Below, piece after piece: positions 1-9,853 of a stretch of 48,745 bases of DNA; position 1 is the stretch's first letter; every line of letters begins with the position of its first letter. Made by a program: the position numbers and the translations under genes. The notes under the pieces were generated by a model. The model did not search any database. It saw only the letters and a list, made by a program, of their open reading frames with translations, and was not told where the DNA came from. The stretch comes from Candidatus Trichofilum aggregatum (GTDB lineage: Bacteria; Chloroflexota; Anaerolineae; Promineifilales; Promineifilaceae): NCBI GenBank assembly GCA_016716885.1, contig JADJUV010000078.1, forward strand, positions 1-48,745. Direction: 5' to 3'.

Positions 1-105
1 AATGAAATCATGCAAGGTGATGGCAGTGACATACAGGACATTCTGGATGCGTTGACGGAAGAAGCCAATGCGAAGCAAGAAGAGCTGATGGCCGAAGTCG
101 AATAA
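1..105 (+). CDS. C-terminal tail of a probable ABC solute-binding protein (partial)
   Basis: An open frame enters from the left edge and stops at TAA 103-105, giving 34 residues rich in Asp, Glu and Ala. The pattern 'EIMQG...DILDALTEEAN' resembles the final helix of extracellular sugar-type solute-binding proteins (family 1), where a helical tail with this spacing is common. That assignment is an inference from a short piece. The rest of the gene lies outside the window. A good Rho-independent terminator follows about 65 bases later, which supports a real gene end here. Confidence 0.45.
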   Translation, partial: NEIMQGDGSDIQDILDALTEEANAKQEELMAEVE

Positions 106-312
106 CTTTTCCTCTCGTTCTAATTCTGCGGCTTATGTTATGGCTGGAAATAGATTGGGTTGAGACAAAGAGGGGTCAGGAGTGAATACCCTGGCCCTTT
201 TTTGTATTTATGTATCTTCTTAGTTTTGGGGGGAAAACGAGACCTGAACTTGTCGAAGGGCGTTGGTTTCGACAGGCTCAACCAATCCACCACGCTTTAT
301 TGAGATGTTACG
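106..312. repeat. Intergenic spacer with an imperfect inverted repeat
   Basis: Besides the terminator, this spacer holds an imperfect inverted repeat at about 246-280, with ACTTGTCGAA on the left and TTCGACAGGCT on the right. It looks like a short dispersed hairpin element. No second copy is evident in this window and I see no gene here. Confidence 0.4.
172..203 (+). terminator. Rho-independent terminator
   Basis: Stem GGGTCAGG (173-180) pairs with CCTGGCCC (190-197, one G-U pair) around a nine-base loop and is followed by six T. It ends the transcript of the partial gene at the left edge. Confidence 0.75.
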
Positions 313-315
313 TGT

Positions 316-743
316 TTATACACTGAGGAATGGTTGCAAAATAAGTTCCACACTCTGCCATTGCCGCTGAAAGGTGGTGAGGCTGGCGCGACCGGGAAGT
401 AGAACAGGTGGGACGGGCGAGGCACAATCGGACGCGCCGAAGCGGGGGAGCGGGATGGTGGCGTCGGGGAGATGGTGGAACAGGGATGCCCAGGTGTGCT
501 CGTGGCGGATGGGGTCATGGGTGTACCAGACTTCCACCAGAGGCGCGACTTGCCGCAGATAATCAATGTGCCAATGGGGTTTGGTCTGCGGCCGCATATG
601 ATGCCCCACTCTCCCCTTCACCCCACCCGGCCCAAAGGCACTGCCCACATACACATACCACCCGTGCCTGACTACCATCACCCCAGCCTACCAATGGTGA
701 TCATAGGCTCGGTTTGTGCTTGCAAGAGCAAGCCATATGTTCC
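316..743 (-). pseudogene. GIY-YIG/DUF123-type nuclease-like protein, frameshifted
   Basis: The larger piece (681 to 316) carries the hallmark 'WYVYVGSAFGPGG' of DUF123/GIY-YIG-like proteins followed by the usual His-rich 'HWHIDYL' stretch. The expected N-terminus (GTYGLLLQAQ...ITIGRLG) is encoded just upstream (743 to 681) in a different frame, and no ATG precedes it because TAA sits immediately before. The gene therefore has at least one frameshift and no clear start. Family members are usually about 120-230 residues; some are fused to endonuclease III and the isolated form is poorly understood. One GCGGCCGC site lies inside. The break could be decay or sequencing error. Confidence 0.7.
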
Positions 744-754
744 TTAGTAATTCA

Positions 755-1273
755 TCATACAAGTTTTAGTCGCACTCTAAAATTACGCGCTTCCGCCCAT
801 TCAATAATGCGTAGAAGTTCGTCTAGTTCTTTACGAAATAATCCAGACAGATAAAAAGCTTTGTAATAATCAGTCGAAATATCAACTTCTGTGAAAATAT
901 TGGGATGAGCATCTAAGGTTTTCATCAATGTTCTAATGCATGCTACAAGGTGGGCTGGATTTTGCCAGTTAGCTTCGTGTTCTCGTTCCGCTTGTTGTTT
1001 TTCTTGCTCTGCCTTAGCCCAAGCCACTTTATCTTCAGGATCGATCCCTTCAAAACACAAATTGAAATCACCTCCAGAAACCTTTTGCAAAGGACTTACA
1101 TCAATCCCCAGTTTTTTAGCAACCTTATCAAGGGGTGAAGGTGCTCCTTCAGGGAAAAAGCGGCCTTGTGCAAATGCTTGCAGTAACACACTAGAACCCC
1201 AATGTACAAATCGGGGCAAGGATTCTTTATCGTGGTCTGGATAGTCAATATCCACATGTAACCAAAAGCCCAT
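755..1273 (-). CDS. Hypothetical protein, 172 aa
   Basis: The start ATG at 1273 is preceded by AGGAG at good spacing, so the frame is probably real. I do not recognise the family. The protein is soluble with no signal peptide. Its middle (about residues 85-105) is a charged Lys/Glu/Gln-rich helix, and the end is a helical segment followed by a basic beta-like tail (RVRLKLV). The N-terminus (MGFWLHVDIDYPD...) suggests a beta strand start. Composition is more AT-rich than the neighbours and there is no GCGGCCGC site, which fits a recently acquired or weakly conserved gene. It lies 25 bases downstream of the decayed SpoIIE gene on the same strand. Confidence 0.6.
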   Translation of the reverse strand: MGFWLHVDIDYPDHDKESLPRFVHWGSSVLLQAFAQGRFFPEGAPSPLDKVAKKLGIDVSPLQKVSGGDFNLCFEGIDPEDKVAWAKAEQEKQQAEREHEANWQNPAHLVACIRTLMKTLDAHPNIFTEVDISTDYYKAFYLSGLFRKELDELLRIIEWAEARNFRVRLKLV

Positions 1274-1298
1274 CAGTATCTCCTAAAGATATTATCTA

Positions 1299-3335
1299 TT
1301 ATCGCGGCCGCACCAACACCAACGTCATATCATCAAACTGCGGCGCGTCCCCCACAAACTGGTTCACGGTGGTGATGATCTGGGCCTGGACATTTTGCAA
1401 GGGCGTGGTCAGGTGTGCGCGGCTGGCCTAGCCTTTCCATCCCAAACTCAGCATTCCGGCTATCCTGCGCCTCCGATACCCCATCCGAAATACATCACCA
1501 GCAATCGCCCTGCTTCAGCGACACACATTTCGTCTGCCAGGCCATTCCCTCAAACATGCCCAACGGAATCCCGGTCTGCCCCAGTTCTTGCCTCGTACCA
1601 TTGTTTAGAATGAGGGCGGGATTGTGCCCGGCATTGGCGTAGGTCAGCGTCCCTTCCGCCGGATCGAGCACACCATAAAAACGGTCACAAACTGATCCGA
1701 CTCGGTATCCGTGAAGAGACGCTCGTTGCTGGCCCGGAGCACCTGGGCGGGGTCGTCGGGGAATTGGCTAGCAGTAGGTGCGGAGCAATGTCCGGCTAAG
1801 GGCCATGTACAGAGCGGCTCCCGTGCCTTTGTCGGCCACATCGGCTACCACCAGGGCCACGCGGCCGCGATCCAGGCTGACAAAATCGTAAAATCACCGG
1901 ATGTCTGGCGAGCCGGAATGAGCGCGGGCGATCTCCCACCCCTCGATTTGCGGCAGGGCACGGGGCAAGAAGCTGGCCTGAATCCGCCCTGCCACTTCTA
2001 ACTCCCGGGCCATCTTCTCGCTGGCGATCTGTTGGGCAACCACCTCAGCCCGGTGCAAGGCCGAAGCAATTTGTGCCGCCAACGATTGCAGGGCCGGTAA
2101 CACCTGGCGCACTGGTTCACTATCTGACCGCGCCACCAGATGAATACCCCCCAGTCGTATACCACTGTCACTTTGGATGGGCACAATGAGTTCCTGGAAG
2201 GTCAGGCGTGGGTGATCGGGCAGGTGGAGAGTCGGGGTGAGGAGATAGGGTTCGGTATGGTTGGCCACCCATTGACGGGCGTAGGTCTCGCGTGCGGCCG
2301 CGGACATTTGTCCCTTTGCCCGGTAAAGCGTTTCCCCCGACTCCAACCAGACCACTAACACACCCCCGACAACATTTGCGGCACATATTCTTGCAAAATT
2401 GCGGGAAGAGTCGAACCATCGGCTGGGGCATTAATAATGGCCCGGCCCAATTTCTCCAACATCGCCAGTTCGCGTGAACGCTGATTGCTTTGCGCCGCCC
2501 AACAGCTCAGGCGGCTGGGCGCTAACATTGGCGAGGAAGGCTCCAGCGACAAAGAACAAAAACAATTCCAGGCCATTCTCTACATACAGCCCGGCTCCCA
2601 GCATGGCAAAAGGATTGGCTAACGTACTCAGCCCACTCACCACCAAAATGAACCGGATAAAATCCCAGCCACGTATGCGCAAACCACCGCTTTGCCAGAA
2701 GGGTCCGGTCTTGGGTGAGGCTGAGGACAAAGGGCAGGGACAGGAATAGTTGGAGGACAAATTCGAGGAACATGGCCGCGGCCGCGATCACCATCACTCG
2801 CCCCTGAAAGCCAGGAAAGGGGTAAGTGCCCCCCAAACGACCATAAAGTGATAGGGCGACCAGAGACATCAGAATGCCAGGGCCATTGTTTAGCATCTGC
2901 ATAGCGAACAGACCCCAACGCGAAGATGGGCTGGTTTCGCGGCGCAACGTCCAAAGCAAAATCGCCCAATCGGCCAGGAAGCTATACCAAAGCACAATAG
3001 GGCCTAACAGCAAGGCCGCCACCCACAAAATCATCGTATCCAACGAACCACGCGCCGTCGTGTATTGACCGGGCCGCATCTCCAGCCGCATCTCAAACGG
3101 ATACCGGGCAAAAAGACGTTGCAACACGAAAAAGAGAAGAGCAAAGCCACCCACTGCTCACGGATAAAGGTCAGGTCGGTCAGGCTGATGAGCCAGAAAA
3201 TGACCATCACCATAAAGGCAATGAATAGACGAGGATAGGCGTTATTGGCATCGCACACGCTCCACCTCGTTCATCTGCGCCAAATCCGGGCGCAAACGCA
3301 AGGCCAAACGGTCGAGGAAGGGGGGAAGGAGGCAT
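1299..3335 (-). pseudogene. Membrane-GAF-SpoIIE (PP2C-type) phosphatase, multiply frameshifted
   Basis: Reading the minus strand across several frame changes rebuilds one protein. ATG at 3335 leads to a multi-pass membrane region (about 3250-2520), a linker, a GAF-like sensor domain (about 2420-2040) and a SpoIIE/PP2C catalytic domain (about 2030-1299). Recognisable parts are 'ARELEVAGRIQASFLP', 'ARQTSGDFYDF', 'DVADKGTG' and a final 'DDMTLVLV'. Such proteins dephosphorylate anti-sigma-antagonist type targets. At least five frame changes separate the pieces; two can be explained by single-base homopolymer indels (the G-run near 3320-3325 and GG near 3150). An intact paralogue of the catalytic domain lies at 10159-11424. 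The number of lesions in 2 kb favours true decay, but sequencing error contributes elsewhere in the window. Confidence 0.7.
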
Positions 3336-3401
3336 GGGGATTGGGAATTGAGAGACTGAGAGACTGGTTATTGGTTATTGGTACTGTTCACTGCTGACTG
3401 C

Positions 3402-4123
3402 TCACTGCCCTCTGCCGCCAAAGAATACCTTCCAGATAAACTCGCGGTCGGGCACGTTGCGCTCGGGGAACGCGGCCGCGAGCGGGGCATCATCATACGG
3501 TACGGCATGGTATGTCAGGTGGTATTGTCCTTCATGGCATTCCAAATGACAAACCGGGCCACTGCTTCGGTGTGACAGCCCAACGAACCAGGGTTGACGT
3601 AGCGGCGTTGCCCCGTCAGATCGGAAAGCTGATGGGTGTGCCCGTAAAAGATCAGGTCGCCGGGATAAGGGGCAAAGAGGGTATCGAGCGCGGCCGCGTC
3701 CGGGTTCTTCACAATCGGGGCAAAATCACGCCCCGTCTCATCCAAGGCATAATGCAAAAACGTCACCGTTACCCCATCCCAGGTTTCCGTCAGGACAAAA
3801 GGCCACCGGGCCACCTGCTCCCGCCATTCGGGGCGCAGTTGGGCATGAACCCATTCCTCATGGGCTAACTCACCCTCACCCATCCAGGCGGGTCGCGGCC
3901 GCGGGATACCAAACGCAAACATCGCATCATGGTTCCCCATCACCAGCCGCCCATCGGGCCTTTCCAGCAAACAACCCAACGTCTCCGCCGGATAAGGGCC
4001 AATCGAGACAGTGTCGCCGACATGCACCAGCACATCACAGTGCAACGGAGCAATGGCGTTTAAGGCCGCTTCCAAAGCAGGCCAGTTGGCATGAACATCG
4101 GTAAAAATGGCAATTTTTGTCAT
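3402..4123 (-). CDS. Calcineurin-like metallophosphoesterase, C-terminal frameshift
   Basis: All metal-binding motifs of the YfcE/MJ0936-like phosphoesterase fold are visible: DVH near residue 8, GD near 36, GNHD near 63 and GHTH near 160, followed by the typical 'YVNPGSLG'. It probably hydrolyses a phosphodiester or phosphomonoester; the substrate cannot be told. The first frame stops at 3515 after 'NAMKDNTT'. The expected family ending (QYHLTYHAVPYDD...FIWKVFFGG) continues in the next frame to a TGA at 3402-3404, so one base is missing near 3530. A GCGGCCGC copy in that extension encodes AAA, consistent with its being coding. Start ATG at 4123. Confidence 0.85.
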
Positions 4124-4239
4124 AGGATTGCGTATGGGTCTCGTGCTCCGATAAGTGAGAGCTTCTCATTCGTGTTGATTCGTTATTGTAGAGCAAAAAG
4201 CCTGACGCATCGTAGAGCCAATCACCCCTAAAATCAGGA

Positions 4240-4277
4240 TCAAAAAGACCCTAAAGGTTTGTCAAACCTTTAGGGTC
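4240..4277 (-). terminator. Rho-independent terminator after ileS
   Basis: A perfect 14-bp stem (4247-4260 with 4264-4277) around a three-base loop is followed on the minus strand by T5. It lies 30 bases past the ileS stop and should end the long minus-strand transcript. Confidence 0.85.
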
Positions 4278-4306
4278 TGAATCAGATCATCTCACGACGT
4301 GCCAAG

Positions 4307-7300
4307 TTACGCCTTCACCAGCCAGAACGTCGCCTCTTTATCGCCGATTTTGGCGGTTTGGGGTTGGGAGCCGTGGGCGGGGGGTTCGGCGACCGTTTCC
4401 AGGGAGAGGGCCAGGGTTTCTTGCTGGATGTAGCCGCTGAAAGCCGTCAACGACGCCGAAACCTCAGCGTCACCATCCTGCACGTACACATGCACCCGGT
4501 CGTTGATCTCGAAGCCGAGGTTTTTGCGGGCGTCGTTGATCTGGCGCACGAAGTCACGGGCGTACCCTTCCTGGATCAGTTCGGGCGTGAGTTCCGTATC
4601 CACCGCCACCGTGACACCTTTCTCGCTGGCAACGGCCAGGCCACCACGGGATTCGGTTTGGACGAGGACTTCGTCACCGGTGAGTTCAAGGGTTTGGCCG
4701 GAGACTGAGAGAATGAGAGATTGGCCGGATTGGAGAAGACGCGCGGCCGCGACCGGGTCCACCTTCGCCAATGCCTGCCGGATGGCCGGGAACTGCTGTC
4801 CATACTTCGGCCCCATCACCCGGTTGTTGGGCATGAGTTTGTAATTCACCAACTCCCCCACTTCCGAGACGATTTCGATGGCTTTGACGTTGATCTCTTC
4901 CTTCAACACATCGGCCAGTTCGCGCAAATCTTGCTCTTCCTGGGCCGACCCCACATTGACCCGCGCCCGCGCCAACGGTTGACGCAATTTCAAATCGGCC
5001 TCGCCACGGGCGGAACGGCCCAGGCTGGCGGTGGTGATGGCCAGGCGCATTTTGTCGAGCAGGCGTTGATCGAGCGCGGCCGCGTCCGCCTCTGGATACA
5101 AACAATGATGCACACTACGCGGCGCATTCTCATCCACATTCGCCACCAAATTCTGGTACATCGCCTCGGTCACAAACGGGATGAACGGGGCCAACAGCCG
5201 CCCAAAATCCACCAGCACCCGGTAAAGCGTGCTATAGGCCGCCTGCTTATCCGCATCCGATTCGCTCTTCCAGAAACGACGCCGGGAGCGGCGCACATAC
5301 CAGTTGGAGAGATCATCCAGCAGGCTCTCCAGCACCGCCGACGCTTTTTCGGCATCATATTTGTCCAGAGCCGCCTTCACCGCCAGCGTCGTCTCCTGCA
5401 CGCGGGCCAGAATCCAGTTGTCCAGTTGGGCATGGGCTTCCACTGGCGATGTCACCGGACTGCCGGGTGTCCACTTGTCCAGATTGGCGTAGGTCACGAA
5501 GAAGCTGTACACGTTCCAGAGCGGAATCAGGAAACGGCGGCGCGTCTCATCGCCCCGATTGAAGCCAAAGAGCAGGTTTTGCTCCGGTTTGCAACTGGCA
5601 TAAAGCCAGCGCATCGTATCCGCGCCCATCTGGTTGGCCGCCTGGTTGAACTCGATGGAGTTGCCCCACGATTTGTGCATTTCGCGGCCATCTTCGGCCA
5701 GCAGGGTGGCGTAGCCGAACAGGTTGCGGAAGGGGGGTTCTTCGGCCAGGACGGTGCTTTGGGCCAGCAAGCTGTAGAACCAGTTGCGGAACTGACCGGG
5801 GAAACTTTCGCTGATGAAGTCGGCGGGATACCATTTGTTCCAGCTTTCCCGGTCAACGGTGTAGTGCATGGTGCTGAAGGCGACGATTCCGGCATCCAGC
5901 CAGGGGTTGCCTACATCGGCGATACGGCTGACTTTGCCGCCACAGCCGCAAGCCACTTTGACGGCATCAATGTGTGGCCGATGGGGGGTGTGGCCCTCAA
6001 AGGCGTCCCACCCCTCGACGGCCCGCTCTTCCAACTCTTCTTTGCTGCCGATGACGGTGACGCGGCCGCAATGGTTACATTCATAAATCGGCAGGGCCAG
6101 CCCCCAATACCGCTTCTTGCTGATCATCCAGTCGTGCATGTTGCGGAGCCAGTCCATCTCCCGGTCATACCCAAACGAGGGGAACCAGTTGATCTGCTCA
6201 ACCCGATCCATGATCTGATAACGCAGACTGCGCTTTTTCTCTTCCGGCGTCACTTCGGCGCGGGGTTTGTCATACAACTCACCCATGCTGATGAACCACT
6301 CATCCACCAGCCGGTAGACCAGTTCTTCGCCGCAACGCCAGCAATGGGGGTAGCGATGGGCGTACCGTTGTTTGCGGTAATACACCCCTTTCTGGCGCAG
6401 GCTTTCAAAGATGGGTTCGGCCACGCCAAACACGGAGCGGCTACTGAGCCAGTCGAAGCCATCCACATACACGCCGTTCTCGTCCAATGGGGCGACGATG
6501 GGCAGGTTGTGTTCTTTGCTCAGGCCAAAGTCCTCGGCCCCACAGCCAGGGGGCGATGTGGACGATGCCGGTTCCTTCTTCGGCCCCGACCTCACGCCAG
6601 GGCACAACACGATGGGTATACTCTGCGGCCGCGAACGCTTTCTGCACCGCCGGTAACTCATCAAACGGGCCGCTGTAGGTCCAGCCCACCATCTCACTCC
6701 CCTTGAGCCGATCCACCACTTCGTTTTTGCCCAGCAGGGTGTTTTTCATGGCCCCTTCGGCCAGGTAGTAGAACCAGCCATCTTCGGCCTGCACTTTGAC
6801 GTAATCGAGGTCTGGCCCGACCGCGGCCGCGACGTTGCTCGTCAATGTCCAGGGGGTCGTCGTCCAGACCAACAGGGCCTCTTGCCCTCCCCTCTCCACA
6901 TTCCCCTCTCCACCTTTACTCAGCAGGGGGAACTTGAGGAACACCGAGTCATGCGTCACTTCCTTGTACCCATCGGTCACGATTTCATGCTGGCTGATAC
7001 CCGTGCCACAACGGGCACACCAGGGCATCACGTCCCGCCCTTTGTACAACCAGCCATTGTCGTGGCATTTCTTCAAGAAGCTCCAAATCTGGTAATTGTT
7101 CTCGTCGCTGAAGGTGAAATAGGAGCCACCCAGTTGCGGCAAACCCAGTTGGGCCACGATCTGCTCGACGGTTCCCGTCACCGGCCCTTGTGGCCCGGAC
7201 ACGGTGATTTCCTGGCCAGGGTCTTCCAGCAACAGTTGGGCCAGGCGGCGCAGTTCTTGCGGGTTATTCCAATCGGTCCAATACCCCAGGCGGGTAGATT

Positions 7301-7715
7301 GCTCCGTCTGCACGGCGGCGAAATTCAAGACGCGGGCTTTGCACCGTTTGATGAACTCTTCCATGCCAAACGCCTCGATGTCCCGTTTGCTCTTGAACCC
7401 TAGCTCCTTCTCCACCTCGACTTCCACCCACAACCCCTGGCAGTCGAACCCATTTTGCCACCGTTCATTTTTGCCCAGCATGGCGTGATACCGCTGGTAC
7501 AAATCTTTGTAGGTGCGCCCCCAGGCATGATGGACGCCCATCGGGTTGTTGGCGGTAATAGGGCCGTCAAGGAAGCTGAACGTGCCATATTGGCTCTCTG
7601 ATTTGGCCCGCAGGCGGCGCAGTTCGTTAAAGGCGTCCGTTTCCTGCCAGAAATCCAGGATGCTCTTCTCCAGAACGACGAAATCTACTTTGTTGGATAC
7701 CTCTTGAAAGGTCAT
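4307..7715 (-). CDS. ileS: Isoleucyl-tRNA synthetase with altered signature motifs; one frameshift
   Basis: Class I synthetase charging tRNA-Ile, about 1135 residues when joined. The N-terminal part runs 7715 to about 6550 and the rest about 6550 to 4307. One surplus base in the G-run at 6549-6553 splits 'HIAPGCGAEDFG', the conserved end of the CP1 editing domain. Cys-pair zinc motifs are present (CARCG, CWRCG, CNHCG). The catalytic HXGH motif is replaced by G-V-H-H at residues 60-63 (PMGVHHAWG), and the KMSKS loop reads MHKSWGN. A C-terminal anticodon-binding region and extension follow. Length and extension suggest the IleRS2 type. As ileS is essential, the frameshift is probably a sequencing error. 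It is the last gene of the T-box-led unit starting near 10128, although a spacer of about 475 bases precedes it. Confidence 0.93.
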
Positions 7716-7768
7716 GCTTTTCTCCTGATGCGTGATGCGTAATTCGTGTTGCGTGTTGCGTGTTGCGT

Positions 7769-7926
7769 CTAAAGGGCTGGGCGCAACTCCAGTGTGCTTA
7801 ATATGATGGCCTGTGCCGGTTGCGCGGCTCCGCCCCCTTCAATGACAACGTTTTCTAATGTGATGCGGCCGCGATTGGCATGGTGACGGTTACAAAAGGC
7901 AAACCACTTTGTATGCGAATCTTCAT
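7769..7926 (-). pseudogene. Remnant resembling a small retropepsin-like aspartic protease
   Basis: From ATG 7926 the frame reads 'MKIRIQSGLPFVTVT' and stops, while the next frame continues '...RGRITLENVVIEGGGAAQ...' to a TAG at 7769. The order 'LPFVTV...LENVVIDTGA' is familiar from short bacterial retropepsin-like proteins, but here the catalytic DTG position reads EGG. This is a weak, inferred match. A short open frame just upstream (about 8027 to 7923, TTG start) overlaps it by ATGA and encodes '...RELFVFHTDREQLDVTIRRWLG', of unknown identity. The rest of the 7716-8190 spacer shows only a short GTGTTGC-type tandem repeat near 7745-7767. Confidence 0.35.
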
Positions 7927-8190
7927 GGCAAGCCTCGTATACCCAACCAACGCCGGATCGTCACGTCAAGCTGTTCTCTATCGGTGTGAAATACAAACAG
8001 TTCACGTTGTGGCTCGTCTTGATGCAATTTAGACGTTTCAACGCTTCACCTCTCAACCAAAGGACTTCACCCAGGCTCTTACGAATTTCTTATGTCATCT
8101 TCCGTGTGAGCCTCAATTGCTTCCAAAGGGCCGGCTTTCCGTCTGCAAATTTGTTAGCAAATTCATCAAGTTCCCTTGAAACCTTCACTA

Positions 8191-8847
8191 TCAATCGTAG
8201 CGAATGTAACGAGTCTCGCGGCCGCGTAGTCCATCCTGTCTCGCCATCAACAAGGGTTGGTGGTGGGCGTCCAGCCAGAGGGTGCGGGTCTGCTCGGCCC
8301 AGGTAAGGGTCAGCGGCCGCGTCTGCCACTGTTTCCCCATTACCTCTACCATTTCTGGCTGGCCCTCGTGGTAATGCAGGGTAACAAGGCGGGGGGTGAA
8401 GGATGCGGCCGCGTCCAGCATCACCGCTTCCACCTGCCCCTCACCACTCAACCCGGCCAATAACCCCAAACCCATCGTAGCCGGAAACCAGAAATGATTG
8501 GCGGTCACTATCTCTTCCTGCCGCCCTTGCCCATCCACCTCACGGACAATCACCAGGGTAGAACCCTCAAACAATACCGACCCTTTTACCTGTTGCCGGG
8601 GGCCAAAGAAACGAAACTTGAGCTGTTCCGGCTGGCCCAGGGCGTTAAGGGTGAGATGGAAGAGGGATGAGTTGCCTGACGCGGCCGCACGCCCATCCAC
8701 ATCCACGCGCAAAAAACGGTAGCTTGCGGCCGCGTCCGTCAACCGCCAACTTTCCACGGCCCCGGTTGGTTTACCGTCCTGTTCATAAACCAGTCTCCCA
8801 GACGCAACTGGCCTCTCATAACCTTGTTCCCGCAAAATAAACCGCAT
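8191..8847 (-). CDS. Hypothetical protein, 218 aa
   Basis: I cannot assign a family. The protein has no signal peptide or membrane segment and looks beta-rich, with many short alternating strands (YRFLRVDVDG, LKFRFFGP, STLVIVREV, VTLHYHEGQ). This suggests a barrel or sandwich, loosely like bacterial putative glycolipid-binding or DUF3108-type proteins; that comparison is speculative. It contains five GCGGCCGC copies (8218, 8313, 8405, 8681, 8726), two of which create Ala-rich insertions. It starts 36 bases after the alaX stop on the same strand and is probably cotranscribed with it from the T-box promoter. Confidence 0.6.
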   Translation of the reverse strand: MRFILREQGYERPVASGRLVYEQDGKPTGAVESWRLTDAAASYRFLRVDVDGRAAASGNSSLFHLTLNALGQPEQLKFRFFGPRQQVKGSVLFEGSTLVIVREVDGQGRQEEIVTANHFWFPATMGLGLLAGLSGEGQVEAVMLDAAASFTPRLVTLHYHEGQPEMVEVMGKQWQTRPLTLTWAEQTRTLWLDAHHQPLLMARQDGLRGRETRYIRYD

Positions 8848-8883
8848 AATTTTTCATTCACCAGATATGCAACGCACCACGCA

Positions 8884-9594
8884 TCACGCTTCCAACTCCA
8901 CATAAATCCGCTTATTAATCTTCCCCTTGCTCTTGTAATCCGTCACCCGCATGTGCCCCACCTCGCTGGTGTTGGCGACGTGGGTTCCGCCGTCGGCCTG
9001 CAAATCCAGCCCCACAATTTCCAGGGTACGGACTTCGCTGATGCCTTCGGGGAGCAGGTTGATTTTGGTGCGGATGAGGTCGGGAATCTGGAACGCCTCT
9101 GCACGGGGTAAAATTTTGACGAGGACAGGACGCGCGGCCGCGACCTCTTGATTAATCGCCGCTTCAATGTCCGCCACCAGTTCCTGCCGCATCGTCTCAA
9201 ACTCAAAATCCATGCGCCCCTGGAGCGGGTCCATGTTGCCACCCGTCACCTGCGCCCCATAATCACGGAAAATCGTGCCGCAGAGGATGTGCATGGCCGT
9301 GTGCGTCCGCATCAGTTGGTAGCGGCGCGTCCAATCCAGTTGCCCGGTGACAGTTGTGCCCACGGCGGGCAGATCCCCCTGGATGAAATGCACCACCTCA
9401 CCGCCTACTTTGCCCATTTTATGCACCGTCCACGTCTGCTCCCCGGCGGCCAACGTGCCCACATCGTTGGGCTGACCACCCCCACCGGGATAAAACGCCG
9501 TTCGATCCAGCACCACACCCCCTTCAACCTGGGCGGTGACGGTGGCGGTGAAATTTTGGACATAAGCATCGGTTTGGAAAAGCAGTTCGGTCAT
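8884..9594 (-). CDS. alaX: AlaX-type alanyl-tRNA editing hydrolase
   Basis: About 236 residues, matching free-standing relatives of the AlaRS editing and C-Ala region that hydrolyse mischarged Ser- or Gly-tRNA-Ala in the cytoplasm. The N-terminal barrel has 'FYPGGGGQPNDVG'. The zinc-binding editing core has 'RTHTAMHIL' (HxxxH) and 'DGGTHVANTSEVG', where Asp occupies the position that is often Cys. ATG at 9594 is chosen because AGGAG lies just upstream. A longer open frame to 9693 would read through an 11-residue polyproline encoded by the G34 tract and is unlikely to be translated. The gene is first behind the T-box leader. Confidence 0.9.
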   Translation of the reverse strand: MTELLFQTDAYVQNFTATVTAQVEGGVVLDRTAFYPGGGGQPNDVGTLAAGEQTWTVHKMGKVGGEVVHFIQGDLPAVGTTVTGQLDWTRRYQLMRTHTAMHILCGTIFRDYGAQVTGGNMDPLQGRMDFEFETMRQELVADIEAAINQEVAAARPVLVKILPRAEAFQIPDLIRTKINLLPEGISEVRTLEIVGLDLQADGGTHVANTSEVGHMRVTDYKSKGKINKRIYVELEA

Positions 9595-9610
9595 AGGTGA
9601 CTCCTGGGAA

Positions 9611-9648
<38 letters not shown>

Positions 9649-9815
9649 CTGGGAACTCTGGGAACGCCGAAAATGGTCAATGGCTAATCGCAATTGTCAA
9701 TAGCCAACAAACGAAGGAAAATCCGTTCCTTCATCCAATCCGTTGTTGTAATCCCCATCACCGGGCACTTGTCGGGAAGTTCCTACGAGTTCCCCTCAGT
9801 TCCTACGAGTTCCCC

Positions 9816-9853
9816 AATAAAAAACGCCCTCATCCCAATCTGGGACGAAGGCG
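9816..9853 (-). terminator. T-box-controlled intrinsic terminator
   Basis: GC-rich inverted repeat at 9825-9853 (CGCC..CATCCC / GGGACG..GGCG) followed on the minus strand by T6. It overlaps the T-box element partner strand as expected for a terminator/antiterminator switch. Confidence 0.85.

Noticed and set aside
4721..6706. A 661-codon open frame on the plus strand opposite ileS
   Set aside because: It mirrors the conserved ileS reading frame, has low-complexity antisense composition and no recognisable domain; long antisense frames are common in GC-rich genes.
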